NCBI GenBank assembly: GCA_030040815.1 | Contig: JASHSZ010000234.1 | Location: 1-30,651, forward strand | DNA from: Streptosporangiaceae bacterium | GTDB taxonomy: Bacteria; Actinomycetota; Actinomycetes; Streptosporangiales; Streptosporangiaceae | Direction: 5' to 3' | DNA length: 30,651 bases | Shown: piece by piece, positions 23,172 to 30,651 of the stretch | How the letters are laid out: every line of letters begins with the position of its first letter | Position numbering within the stretch: position 1 is the first letter of the stretch | The notes under the pieces: generated by a model | The model's input: the letters and a program-made list of their open reading frames with translations, nothing else | Database searches by the model: none | Told to the model about the DNA's origin: nothing | Made by a program: the position numbers and the translations under genes

Positions 23172-25358
23172 ATGACGCGGCAACCGAGTATCGGAGGTAT
23201 GGAGACAAGAGGACGGCTGCGCGTGTATCTGGGGGCCGCACCTGGCGTGGGCAAGACCTACGCGATGCTCGCCGAGGGCCAGCGCCGCAGGGCACGCGGG
23301 ACGGACGTGGTCGCAGGCCTGATTGAGACCCACGGCCGACGGTTGACAGCGGCGCTGGCCGAGGGGCTGGAGGTCGTGCCCCGTCGCACCATGACCCATC
23401 ACGGGGCCACCTTCACCGAGATGGATACCGATGCGGTAGTGGCCCGGCATCCGCAGGTCGCGCTGGTGGACGAGCTCGCCCACACCAACGTGCCCGGCTG
23501 CCGGAACGCCAAGCGCTGGCAGGACGTCGATGAACTGCTCAGCGCGGGAATCGACGTGATCACTACGCTGAACATCCAGCACCTTGAGTCGCTCAACGAC
23601 GTGACCGAGCAGATCACCGGCGTGGTGCAGCACGAGACGCTGCCCGATGAGGTGGCGCGCCGCGCTGATCAGATCGAGCTGGTCGACATGACCCCCGAGG
23701 CGCTGCGGCGACGGATGGCACACGGCAACGTCTACCCGCCGGACCGGGTCGATGCCGCGCTGACCCACTACTTCCGGCCGGGAAACCTGACGGCGCTGCG
23801 TGAGCTGGCCCTGCTGTGGCTCGCCGACCGGGTAGCGGAGGGCCTGCAGCGATACCGTGCCGAGCACGGCATCGCCGCGCCGTGGGAGACCAGGGAGCGG
23901 ATCGTTGTCGGCGTCGCCGGCGAGAAGGACGATGACGCGGTGATCCGGCGGGCCGCGCGCATCGCCGCCAGGACGCCCGGCAGCGATCTCCTCGCCGTCC
24001 ACGTGACCTGCGACGATGGGGTGACAGTCGACGACACGACGATGCTCGAGTCGCAGCATGGCTTGGTGACCTCGCTCGGTGGCAGCTTCCAGCAAATACC
24101 CGGCCAGGACGTGGCCGACACGTTGCTGGAGTTTGCTCGCGCCGAGAACGCCACCCAGATGGTACTGGGCGCGAGCCGGCGCAGCCGGTTGCGCACCCTC
24201 ATCGCGGGCAAGAGCACACCGACCAGGTTGGCCCGCCACGCTGAGCACCTCGACGTTCACCTGGTCAGCCGTGGCGGCGAGACCCACGGCGACGTGCAGC
24301 TGGCTCAGCCGCTCCGCGCGCTGCGTCGACGCAAGGCTCTGGCCGCCGAGGCTGGCGCGGAGGCAACGGCGCTTACCCGGCTCGCGACCAGCGTGCTGCG
24401 CGGACGCAGCGACCCGCCCGCGCTGCTCGAGGAGCTACGCGAGATGTTCGACCTGGCCGCGGTCAGCTTGCTCGAGCGACGGCAGGATCCTGGCGGCGGC
24501 TGGTTCGTCGTTGCCAGCGCCGGAGAGCGGGCACCCGAAGGCCCTGGAGCGGACGTGGAGCTCTCGATCAGCGAGGCGTTCACGCTGGCCGCCCGCGGAC
24601 GCGCGCTCGGCGGTCAGGACAACCGGGTCCTGTTCTCGTGCGCCGTCCAGATCGTCGCGGGACTCGTCCAGCGCCGCCAGTACGAGCTCGAGGCCCAGGC
24701 GGCTGCGCAGGCCACCGGCCCGCGGTCTCGCGCCGCCCTTGCTGCGGCGACCATCCGGAAGGCTCGTGATCTGGTCGCGACGGCCCAAGTCACCCTGGAC
24801 CACCTGGCAGATCCCGCCTCGCGCACGCCGACGGAGAATTCCGACCTCGTCGCCTCGGCGCGCCTGGCTCTCGACCGCGTGGCCAGGCTGATGAGCGACG
24901 TCAGCGACCTCAGTCGACTGCACGCCGGGGCGCTAGAGACGTATCTCCGCCCGGTGGACCTCGACGAAGTCATCGCCGCCTGCCTCGAGGACCTGGGGCC
25001 GGGCGGGCACCACATCACGCTCGACACCCAAGAGGACCTCCCTGACGTGATAGCCGATGCCGCCTTGCTCACCAGGGTCCTGACCAGTCTGATGGCCGAC
25101 GCCCTGAATCGGAGCCCGGATGACGTCCCGCCGACGCTCACCGCGACCGTCGCGGGAGGCCAGGTGGACATCTGCGTGACCGACCGGGGACCTAGCCCGG
25201 ACCAAGGCAACGGCAGCGGACTAGCGCTCAGGCTGGCCCGCGATCTGACCGAGGCGATGGGCGACACGCTCCGCTGCGACCAGCCCGCGGAGGGAGGCCG
25301 ATGCGTGTCACTGACGCTCGCTGCTGCCGGCAGGCCGGCGCCCGCACTATCGCAGTAG
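23172..25358 (+). CDS. KdpD-like soluble protein with degenerate histidine kinase core
   Basis: Relative of the K+ sensor kinase KdpD, 728 aa. The N-terminal KdpD ATP-binding domain is intact: Walker A GAAPGVGKTYAML (21-33), LVDELAHTN (98-106) and NIQHLESLNDVTEQITG (134-150). A universal-stress-like domain spans about 242-366. The four membrane helices usual next are missing: residues 370-400 are charged, and a GAF-like region (400-505) follows directly. In the kinase core the H-box position reads ALAAATIRKARDLVAT with no histidine, and the N-box has MADALNRSP with Asp for Asn. DRGPS and GSGLALRLAR survive. Autophosphorylation is therefore unlikely. No kdpE, kdpABC or response regulator is adjacent. 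ATG 23172 or 23199 could be the start. Confidence 0.88.
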   Translation: MTRQPSIGGMETRGRLRVYLGAAPGVGKTYAMLAEGQRRRARGTDVVAGLIETHGRRLTAALAEGLEVVPRRTMTHHGATFTEMDTDAVVARHPQVALVDELAHTNVPGCRNAKRWQDVDELLSAGIDVITTLNIQHLESLNDVTEQITGVVQHETLPDEVARRADQIELVDMTPEALRRRMAHGNVYPPDRVDAALTHYFRPGNLTALRELALLWLADRVAEGLQRYRAEHGIAAPWETRERIVVGVAGEKDDDAVIRRAARIAARTPGSDLLAVHVTCDDGVTVDDTTMLESQHGLVTSLGGSFQQIPGQDVADTLLEFARAENATQMVLGASRRSRLRTLIAGKSTPTRLARHAEHLDVHLVSRGGETHGDVQLAQPLRALRRRKALAAEAGAEATALTRLATSVLRGRSDPPALLEELREMFDLAAVSLLERRQDPGGGWFVVASAGERAPEGPGADVELSISEAFTLAARGRALGGQDNRVLFSCAVQIVAGLVQRRQYELEAQAAAQATGPRSRAALAAATIRKARDLVATAQVTLDHLADPASRTPTENSDLVASARLALDRVARLMSDVSDLSRLHAGALETYLRPVDLDEVIAACLEDLGPGGHHITLDTQEDLPDVIADAALLTRVLTSLMADALNRSPDDVPPTLTATVAGGQVDICVTDRGPSPDQGNGSGLALRLARDLTEAMGDTLRCDQPAEGGRCVSLTLAAAGRPAPALSQ

Positions 25359-25359
25359 G

Positions 25360-25385
25360 GCCCTGCAGACGCACGGTGACAGGGC
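25360..25385. terminator. Possible hairpin between convergent genes
   Basis: GCCCTG (25360-25365) and CAGGGC (25380-25385) form a perfect 6-bp stem with a 14-base loop. They start two bases after the kdpD-like stop codon, between convergent genes. There is no T-run, so termination function is tentative. Confidence 0.3.
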
Positions 25386-25409
25386 AAGAACTGCGTGCCC
25401 GAGTTCGGG

Positions 25410-25940
25410 TCAGCACAGTTCCGGGTCCGGCGCCCTTGGCTGGCCGCCAGGATTGGGTAGCCAAGGGCCGGTTCCGAGGGTCAGCTCGAGGACGGCATCA
25501 GCAACCGACCGCACGAGCGATCGGATCGTTGCCTCGGCGACCTTGCGCAGCACCACGGCGTCGAGTGCCGCGCCCAGGAGGCCAAACGGCGGACGGTACA
25601 CGCCGGTCAGCGCCAGTTGCGTCTCGTCGACGCTCGTCGGCTCGAGCGTGAGGTCGCCGTCCAGCACCGGGAACAGGCCCGCCGTCACGCCGATGGCCTC
25701 CCACCGAAGCCCGACCCGGAAACTGTCTTCGCGCTCAACAGGCTCGAGGAAACTCACTCGCACGAGCTTGGCGGCGCCTGGCACGTCGCCAAACGGCCCC
25801 ACTCTCATCAGGGTCGTCAGCCCTGCCTGGTAGGCGCTATGTGACGCATCGCCGAGGTTGCCGGTGAGCACAAGGCTGGCCAGCCGCGAGCGGGCGGCCG
25901 GGTAGGGGATGCCGATGTGTGCCTCTTGCGTGATGAACAT
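25410..25940 (-). CDS. Small SRPBCC-like protein, paralogue of the Rrf2 regulator's C-terminal domain
   Basis: Uncharacterised 176-aa protein that looks like an alternating-strand SRPBCC/START-type ligand-binding fold. Its body (about 5-150) aligns over its length with residues 157-302 of the regulator at 29336-30289. Shared blocks include RVGPFGDVPG vs RIGPGGPG, FRVGLRWEAIGVTAGLFP vs LVIPFVWESAGPAGIFP, LTGVYRPPFG vs LSGRYRPPPG, and LRKVAEATIRSLVRS vs LTRIAKATVRSFLRR. It starts 28 bp after the desaturase stop, as the last gene of the ctaD operon. Likely a soluble lipid or cofactor-binding partner; no catalytic motif is visible. Confidence 0.75.
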   Translation of the reverse strand: MFITQEAHIGIPYPAARSRLASLVLTGNLGDASHSAYQAGLTTLMRVGPFGDVPGAAKLVRVSFLEPVEREDSFRVGLRWEAIGVTAGLFPVLDGDLTLEPTSVDETQLALTGVYRPPFGLLGAALDAVVLRKVAEATIRSLVRSVADAVLELTLGTGPWLPNPGGQPRAPDPELC

Positions 25941-25968
25941 CCGGCCTTCCCCGTTTCTCGTTGTGAGC

Positions 25969-27018
25969 TCAGGGCCGCCGTTCTTGCCCGGCAGTCAGGG
26001 CGCGGTCGGCCTGCTGTCCGCCCGGTCCGGCGTGGAGCGCCGAGCGTGCCAGCCGACCTGAGGCCATGCCGCCGAACCGGCGGCTTTGTGCGGCGCTCGT
26101 CAGCTTCCGCCGCAGCCGTTCCTCGTCGGGCCAGCGCACGTCCCAGGCCAGGCCGAGTCGCTCGGCCCACCGCGTGACCCTTGCGCAGATGTCGATCTGC
26201 CCGCGCAGCACGCCGTGCCGGGCGCACGTGGGGTCTGCGTGGTGCAGGTTGTGCCAGGACTCGCCGAAGGACGGGATGGCAAGCCAGGCGTTGTTTGTCG
26301 ACATGTCCCGCGACTGGAAGTCGCGCCGGCCGAAGAGGTGGCAGACCGAGTTAATCGACCAGGTCACGTGATGCAGCAGAGCGACTCGGACGAGGCTGGC
26401 CCAGAAGAACGCGGCGAGCGCGCCGGCCAGCGACATCGTCCACAGCCCGCCGATGAGTGCAGGCGCGAGCAACGACACGGCCGCCCAGATCGAGAACGTA
26501 TCCGACACCCAGCTGGCTGTGCGGTCAGCCTCGAGGTCGGGACAGAACCTGCGCTGTGATGTGCGGCTGGGATCGAGCATCCAGCCGATGTGTGCCCAGA
26601 GGAAGCCCTTGGCCACAGCGCCCGGGCCGGTGCCGAATCGCCACGGGGAGTGTGGGTCGCCGGTTTTGTCGCTGTACTTATGATGGCGGCGGTGATTGGC
26701 CACCCAGACCAGCAGTGGCCCTTCGAGCGCCAGGCTGCCGGCTATGCCGAGCCCGAGCCGGAGCGGCCGGGCTGCCTTGAAAGATCCATGGGTGAAGTGA
26801 CGGTGGAAGCCCATGCTGATCCCCAGCCCGGAGACCACGTAGAAGGCGAACGCGATGGCCACGTCGCGCCAGCTCAGCCCGAACCGCCAGGCGACCGGGA
26901 CCGCGGCGGCAACGGCCAGCAGCGGCACGATGATGAACAGGCTGATCACAAGCCGGTCGATGACCGTGCTCGGCTGTGGCTCGATCTCCGGCGGGATCCA
27001 GGACGGTGCGGCGGTCAT
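25969..27018 (-). CDS. Acyl-CoA/fatty acid desaturase (stearoyl-CoA delta-9 type)
   Basis: Integral-membrane di-iron desaturase of 349 aa, introducing a double bond into acyl chains with O2 and electrons. All three histidine boxes are canonical: [17 protein letters not shown] and [10 protein letters not shown], with four hydrophobic segments between. [11 protein letters not shown] and [20 protein letters not shown] are typical of the stearoyl-CoA-like branch. The ATG at 27018 overlaps the ctaD stop as ATGA, giving tight translational coupling. The longer in-frame start at 27165 would lie inside ctaD. The C-terminal 45 residues are extra. No ferredoxin or cytochrome b5 partner is adjacent. Confidence 0.94.
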   Translation of the reverse strand: MTAAPSWIPPEIEPQPSTVIDRLVISLFIIVPLLAVAAAVPVAWRFGLSWRDVAIAFAFYVVSGLGISMGFHRHFTHGSFKAARPLRLGLGIAGSLALEGPLLVWVANHRRHHKYSDKTGDPHSPWRFGTGPGAVAKGFLWAHIGWMLDPSRTSQRRFCPDLEADRTASWVSDTFSIWAAVSLLAPALIGGLWTMSLAGALAAFFWASLVRVALLHHVTWSINSVCHLFGRRDFQSRDMSTNNAWLAIPSFGESWHNLHHADPTCARHGVLRGQIDICARVTRWAERLGLAWDVRWPDEERLRRKLTSAAQSRRFGGMASGRLARSALHAGPGGQQADRALTAGQERRP

Positions 27019-28730
27019 CCGGCTGCCTCCGACGTGCGATGCTGGCGCTCGCCGACACGGCCCGGCCGGATGTGCGGGTAGTGCAGGTCGAAGGCCGGCC
27101 GCTCGGACCTGATGCGCGGGATCGAGGTGAAGTTGTGCCGCGGTGGCGGGCACGAGGTCGCCCATTCAAGCGAGTTGGCAAAGCCCCACGGGTCATCTGC
27201 CGTGACCCGCTCGCCGGACCGCCAGGTCTTGTAGACGTTGTAAAGGAAGATAAACGTTGAGGCCCCGAGGAAGAATGCACCCACGGACGAGATGTCGTTC
27301 AGGGTGGTGGCGAGGTGCGGCAGAAAGGGATAGTTGGCCACCCGCCGGGGCATGCCCATGACGCCCAGCCAGTGCTGCACCAGGAACGTCATATTGAACC
27401 CAATGAAGACCGACCAGAAGTGCCATTTTCCCAGTCGGTCATCGAGCATCTTGCCGGTCCACTTGGGCCACCAGAAGTAAAACCCGCCGAACATGCAGAA
27501 CACCACCGTGCCAAACAGCACGTAGTGGAAGTGCGCCACCACGAAGTAGGAGTCGCTGACCGCGAAGTCCAGCGGCGGCGAGGCGAGCATCACACCGGTC
27601 AGCCCGCCGAAGAGGAAGACGACCATGAATCCGAGGATGAACAGCATCGGGGTCTCGAAGGTGAGCTGGCCGCGCCAGATCGTGCCGAGCCAGTTGAAGA
27701 ACTTCACCCCGGTGGGCACCGCGATGAGGAAAGTCATGAAGGAGAAGAACGGCAGCAGCACCGCGCCGGTGGTGAACATGTGATGCGCCCACACCGTCAT
27801 GGAGAGTCCGGCGATACCGATCGTGGCGGCGACCAGGCCCTTATAGCCGAAGACTGGTTTGCGTGCGAACACCGGCAGGATCTCCGTGGCTACGCCGAAG
27901 AAGGGGATGGCCAGGATGTAGACCTCGGGATGGCCGAAGAACCAGAACAGGTGCTGCCAGAGGATTGCCCCGCCGCTGTTCGGCGCGAAGACGAGCGCGC
28001 CGAACTTGCGGTCGATCTCCAGCACCAGCAGCGCGGCGGCCAGCACCGGGAAGGCTAGAATGACGAGCAGGCTGGTGACCAGGACGTTCCAGGTGAAAAT
28101 CGGCATCCGGAACATGGTCATGCCGGGCGCCCGCATGCACAGGATCGTGGTCAGGAAGTTGACGCCGCCGAGAATGGTGCCAAGGCCGGACAGCGCCAGG
28201 CCCATGATGAACATGTCGGCGCCGACGCCTGGCGAGTAAGCGGCGCTGGTGAGCGGGGAGTAGGCATACCAGCCGAACGCCGCCGAGCCGCCTGGCGTGA
28301 GGAAGCTGCAGAGCATGATCAGCCCGGAGAACACGAAGAAGTAGTAACTGAGCAGGTTCAGCCGGGGGAACGCGACGTCCGGCGCGCCGATCTGCAGCGG
28401 CATGATCTCGTTAGCGAACCCGACGAACAGCGGGGTCGCGAAGAAGATCAGCATCATGATGCCGTGCATGGTGAACAGCTCGTTGTATTGCTGGTCGGAC
28501 ACGATGTGGTTGTCCGGGCCCATCAGCTGCGCCCGCATGACGAGCGCCATCAGCCCGGAGATCAGGAAAAAGCCGAACGAGGTGATCAGGTACAAGTGCC
28601 CGATGACCTTGTGGTCGGTCGACGACAGCCAGTCCGCTAGGACGCTGCCCTTGCGCCCGACCCCTGGCACCTCGTAGCTCCGCCTGGTCGCGGCCGCCTG
28701 GTCGGCGCCCACGGACTCGAACGCGGTCAC
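27015..28730 (-). CDS. ctaD: Cytochrome c oxidase subunit I
   Basis: Catalytic haem-copper oxidase subunit, 571 aa, about twelve membrane helices. Typical motifs: [14 protein letters not shown], the haem a ligand in [15 protein letters not shown], the proton D-channel region with [17 protein letters not shown], the CuB His-Tyr in [16 protein letters not shown], the two CuB histidines in WAHHMFTTG, and the haem ligands in [10 protein letters not shown]. The GTG at 28730 overlaps the previous gene's stop (GTGA), and the stop overlaps the desaturase start (ATGA). Subunits II, III and IV are not nearby, so this is probably an accessory ctaD copy or one using subunits encoded elsewhere. Confidence 0.96.
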   Translation of the reverse strand: MTAFESVGADQAAATRRSYEVPGVGRKGSVLADWLSSTDHKVIGHLYLITSFGFFLISGLMALVMRAQLMGPDNHIVSDQQYNELFTMHGIMMLIFFATPLFVGFANEIMPLQIGAPDVAFPRLNLLSYYFFVFSGLIMLCSFLTPGGSAAFGWYAYSPLTSAAYSPGVGADMFIMGLALSGLGTILGGVNFLTTILCMRAPGMTMFRMPIFTWNVLVTSLLVILAFPVLAAALLVLEIDRKFGALVFAPNSGGAILWQHLFWFFGHPEVYILAIPFFGVATEILPVFARKPVFGYKGLVAATIGIAGLSMTVWAHHMFTTGAVLLPFFSFMTFLIAVPTGVKFFNWLGTIWRGQLTFETPMLFILGFMVVFLFGGLTGVMLASPPLDFAVSDSYFVVAHFHYVLFGTVVFCMFGGFYFWWPKWTGKMLDDRLGKWHFWSVFIGFNMTFLVQHWLGVMGMPRRVANYPFLPHLATTLNDISSVGAFFLGASTFIFLYNVYKTWRSGERVTADDPWGFANSLEWATSCPPPRHNFTSIPRIRSERPAFDLHYPHIRPGRVGERQHRTSEAAG

Positions 28731-29179
28731 CGGCCCCCTCCGGCCGACGGCACATCACCGCGACTGGCCTGCGCCCGGTCCAGGTCACCCAGCTCAGGGG
28801 TGACGCGCCCGATCAGGAAGCGGTGCACGTAAACCGGTACCGCCGACAGCGCGAGGCCGGCGGCTGCGGCAAGGCCGATCTCGGCCACGTGCAGCGCATG
28901 GCCGGGCTGATCGGCGACGCCCTGAGCGCGCAGGCCGTGCGGTCCTGGCCGGAGCACCAGCCTGCTCTCCGGCGGGACAACAGGCGGATCGTCGCTATCG
29001 GCACGCGGCGGGAAGCACCACGACCACGCTGTGCCTTCGACGTCGAAGTGCAGCTCGCGGAATCCGGGCCTGGCCCGGCAGGGCGATACCCGAATGAGCT
29101 CGGCGTGGCAGAGGTCCGGGTAGGCCTCCGAGGGCACCTGCTGCCTGGCGCGCGTTCGATAACGCTCATCACACCGCAT
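28727..29179 (-). CDS. Uncharacterised 150-aa protein with C-terminal membrane helix
   Basis: No family recognised. The N-terminal 95 residues are soluble with three cysteines (Cys3, Cys24, Cys34) plus Cys55 in an aromatic patch [15 protein letters not shown] hydrophobic segment follows (about 100-123, [25 protein letters not shown]), then a polar tail. The ATG at 29179 is supported by GAGGAG five bases upstream, and its stop overlaps ctaD as GTGA. These signals make it a real gene and the first of the ctaD operon. The WSW pattern and a strand-rich [14 protein letters not shown] are faintly like a subunit II copper domain, but copper-site residues are not recognisable. Candidate accessory or assembly factor. 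Confidence 0.6.
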   Translation of the reverse strand: MRCDERYRTRARQQVPSEAYPDLCHAELIRVSPCRARPGFRELHFDVEGTAWSWCFPPRADSDDPPVVPPESRLVLRPGPHGLRAQGVADQPGHALHVAEIGLAAAAGLALSAVPVYVHRFLIGRVTPELGDLDRAQASRGDVPSAGGGR

Positions 29180-29254
29180 GGCATCTCCTCGCGGGCCGAA
29201 CGGGCTCCGGGCACGCGACATATCCCGGTGCTGGATGGCTGAATATTGCGGTCG

Positions 29255-29283
29255 GCTAATAAATGTTTAGCTGATTACTAAAC
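29255..29283. promoter_or_regulatory. Tandem overlapping dyads in the Rrf2/ctaD intergenic region
   Basis: Two inverted repeats with the same 7-base spacer overlap: GCTAA-N7-TTAGC at 29255-29271 and GTTTAG-N7-CTAAAC at 29265-29283. Their centres are about 11 bp apart, one helical turn. They lie between the divergent operon starting at 29179 and the regulator starting at 29336, the expected position for Rrf2-type operators. Confidence 0.55.
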
Positions 29284-29301
29284 TTACCCTGGCAGTGTCC
29301 A

Positions 29302-29329
29302 CCTTGACCGTCAAGGGCCTGACTACACT
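29302..29329 (+). promoter_or_regulatory. 15-bp palindrome and leaderless-type promoter of the Rrf2 gene
   Basis: CCTTGAC-C-GTCAAGG at 29302-29316 is a perfect palindrome placed just before TACACT (29324-29329), whose end is six bases from the GTG start at 29336. That spacing implies a leaderless mRNA, and the palindrome would overlap the -35 area, suggesting autoregulation. TTGACC to TACACT is only 14 bp, so the -35 is unclear. Confidence 0.45.
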
Positions 29330-29335
29330 GGCGGC

Positions 29336-30289
29336 GTGAACGTGACGCTCTCGAAACGGGGCAGTTACGCGGCCGCCGCGGCAATCTGCCTCGCTCGGGC
29401 CTATCCGAGCGGGCTGCCGAAGAAACTGCGCGAGATCTCCGCCGAGATGGACATCCCGCGCGCGTTCGCGGCCCAGATCCTGGGCGACCTCGTGCATGCG
29501 GGCATCGCCGTGTCTGCCTTCGGCCGAGACGGCGGCCACCGGCTCGCCAGAGCGCCGTCGCAGGTGAGCGTCGCGGAGGTGATCGAGGCGGCCGAGGGTC
29601 CGCTGGCCTCGGAGCGCTGTGCCCTGGGCGACGGGCCGTGCCGCTGGCAAGACGTTTGCCCGCTACACGAGACCATGGTCAGGGCGACTGCATCGCTGCG
29701 CCACGTGCTGGCGTCGACGTCGCTCGCCGTGCTGGCCGAGCGGGACGCGGCGATCGCCGTGGGCGCTTACGCGATCCCGCCAGACGCGCACCCGCACGCA
29801 GCGACCGTGACCATCGCGGACTCAGTGCAGGTCGAGCTCCCGGCCGCGGTGATCGCCGGTCGGCTGACTGCTGGCACGTCCTGGCTAACCGCGCACGCCG
29901 AGGCCTGCGACGAGGAGGCAGCGCGGATCCGTATCGGTCCGGGCGGCCCTGGCAGGCTCGGCAAGACGATAGCGGTGCATCTCGGCGAGCCCGCTGAGGT
30001 CAACGGCAGTCTCGTCATCCCCTTCGTCTGGGAGTCGGCAGGACCCGCGGGCATCTTCCCGAGGTTCGAAGGCGAGATGCGGCTGATCGCCCTCGATCCA
30101 GACCGGTCGGAGTTCCGTCTCTCCGGACGCTATCGTCCGCCACCTGGCAGGTCAGGGCAGGTGCTCAGCGACGCGCTGCTGACCAGGATCGCCAAGGCGA
30201 CCGTGCGCTCGTTCCTGCGCCGGACCGCGCGCGGCCTCGAGCAGGAGCACGCTGACGTGGGTCCGGCGCGCGCAGCGGCGCACCAGTGA
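29336..30289 (+). CDS. Rrf2-family cysteine-cluster regulator fused to an SRPBCC-like domain
   Basis: Transcription regulator of 317 aa, twice the usual Rrf2 length (130-165). The N-terminal Rrf2 domain (1-140) has LSKRGSYAAAAAICLAR, a winged helix with LREISAEMDIPRAFAAQILGDLV and GRDGGHRLAR. Three cysteines lie in ERCALGDGPCRWQDVCPLHETM-type spacing (Cys95-x6-Cys102-x5-Cys108), as in Fe-S Rrf2 proteins (IscR/NsrR/RsrR). Residues 157-302 are homologous to the 176-aa protein at 25410-25940, the last gene of the divergent operon. The fusion suggests one protein reading both redox state and a ligand shared with its target. GTG start at 29336, probably leaderless. Confidence 0.88.
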   Translation: MNVTLSKRGSYAAAAAICLARAYPSGLPKKLREISAEMDIPRAFAAQILGDLVHAGIAVSAFGRDGGHRLARAPSQVSVAEVIEAAEGPLASERCALGDGPCRWQDVCPLHETMVRATASLRHVLASTSLAVLAERDAAIAVGAYAIPPDAHPHAATVTIADSVQVELPAAVIAGRLTAGTSWLTAHAEACDEEAARIRIGPGGPGRLGKTIAVHLGEPAEVNGSLVIPFVWESAGPAGIFPRFEGEMRLIALDPDRSEFRLSGRYRPPPGRSGQVLSDALLTRIAKATVRSFLRRTARGLEQEHADVGPARAAAHQ

Positions 30290-30470
30290 CCGGCCGCGGG
30301 TCCGTGATCCTACCTCGCACATCCCGAAGAACCAGTGACATACGTCCCAGCGACTAGGGCCCTGCGGCCGCATCACCCGCCACGCCAGAGCTTCATAGTG
30401 AGGCCAAAGGGCCCGCGGGCCCTGCAGCGATTGTTGCTCGAAGCCGGGGCTGTCAGGAGCTTGAAAAGCC
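30290..30470. other. Intergenic region before citrate synthase
   Basis: A 14-bp perfect palindrome GGGCCCGCGGGCCC at 30409-30422 and a direct repeat GGGCCCTGC at 30357-30365 and 30417-30425 are visible. They may belong to a terminator for the regulator gene or the citrate synthase leader. CATAGT near 30394 is a weak -10 candidate. AGGAG at 30455-30459 is the ribosome binding site. Confidence 0.35.
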
Positions 30471-30651
30471 ATGGGAACGAGCCGAGTGCTGCAGATCACT
30501 GACTCTCAGACCGCCCGCAGTTATGAGATTCCGGTTGTCGATGGCGCCATCCGTGCGATCGACTTGCGGCAGATCAAGGTGTCGGATGACGACTTCGGGC
30601 TGCTGTCCTACGACCCGGCATTTCTCAACACCGCGAGTTGCCGCAGTGCCA
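30471..30651 (+). CDS. gltA: Citrate synthase (5' fragment)
   Basis: First 60 codons only; the gene runs off the window. The product starts MGTSRVLQITDSQTARSYEI, then PVVDGAIRAIDLRQIKV and DDFGLLSYDPAFLNTASCRS, the standard N terminus of type II (hexameric-like) actinobacterial citrate synthases, which condense oxaloacetate and acetyl-CoA. AGGAG stands 11 bases before the ATG. Catalytic residues lie beyond the window end. It is not obviously cotranscribed with the regulator, which ends 181 bp upstream. Confidence 0.9.
   Translation, partial: MGTSRVLQITDSQTARSYEIPVVDGAIRAIDLRQIKVSDDDFGLLSYDPAFLNTASCRSA

Noticed and set aside
23016..24287. A 423-residue minus-strand frame inside the kdpD-like gene
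   Set aside because: It is antisense to an intact KdpD ATP-binding domain; no family signature.
1..30651. tRNA or rRNA genes, CRISPR arrays, insertion sequences
   Set aside because: No T-loop-like tRNA pattern, no regularly spaced direct repeats and no transposase or integrase motif were seen in any frame.

Overview
The window is high-GC DNA with dense, GTG-rich, frequently overlapping genes (ATGA and GTGA junctions). Protein families such as cysteine dioxygenase paired with a rhodanese, several luciferase-like monooxygenases, a stearoyl-CoA-type desaturase beside ctaD and an actinobacterial-style citrate synthase point to an actinobacterium. Genus cannot be fixed from sequence alone. No rRNA, tRNA, CRISPR array, insertion sequence or phage gene was recognised, so this looks like chromosomal DNA with accessory metabolism.

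Layout. (1) 1-1802 (+): a phosphate-type ABC permease (PstA) coupled to a GntR/UTRA regulator. (2) 1869-4778 (-): an alkylsulfatase/taurine-type Fe(II)/2-oxoglutarate dioxygenase, then a cysteine dioxygenase - rhodanese - acetyltransferase operon. (3) 5019-10914 (+): a six-gene operon of four luciferase-like flavin monooxygenases, an NAD(P)H:FMN reductase and a flavin reductase. (4) 10928-14372 (-): two FAD/NAD(P) oxidoreductases and an OsmC-like protein. (5) 14459-17524 (+): metX-metY-CoA-binding protein, coupled by overlaps. Regions 2-5 read as one organosulfur-scavenging island: oxygenases release sulfur from sulfate esters, sulfonates or sulfones, MetX/MetY can fix reduced sulfur into homocysteine, and the cysteine dioxygenase/rhodanese pair handles excess thiol and sulfane sulfur. 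No dedicated sulfonate transporter is present.

(6) 18046-23019: a MacB/FtsX-type exporter, an HtrA-type PDZ protease (both -) and a divergent exported trypsin-like protease (+): an envelope module. (7) 23172-25358 (+): a soluble KdpD relative with no membrane helices and a degenerate kinase core. (8) 25410-30289: an operon on the minus strand (150-aa protein, ctaD, fatty acid desaturase, small sensor-like protein) divergent from an Rrf2-family regulator with three cysteines. The regulator's C-terminal half is a paralogue of the small protein that ends the operon. This self-contained O2/redox-respiration-lipid module is the best candidate for something undescribed. (9) 30471-end (+): the start of citrate synthase.

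Start codons were chosen by overlap junctions and visible ribosome binding sites. All functional assignments come from reading motifs by eye; no database search was possible.
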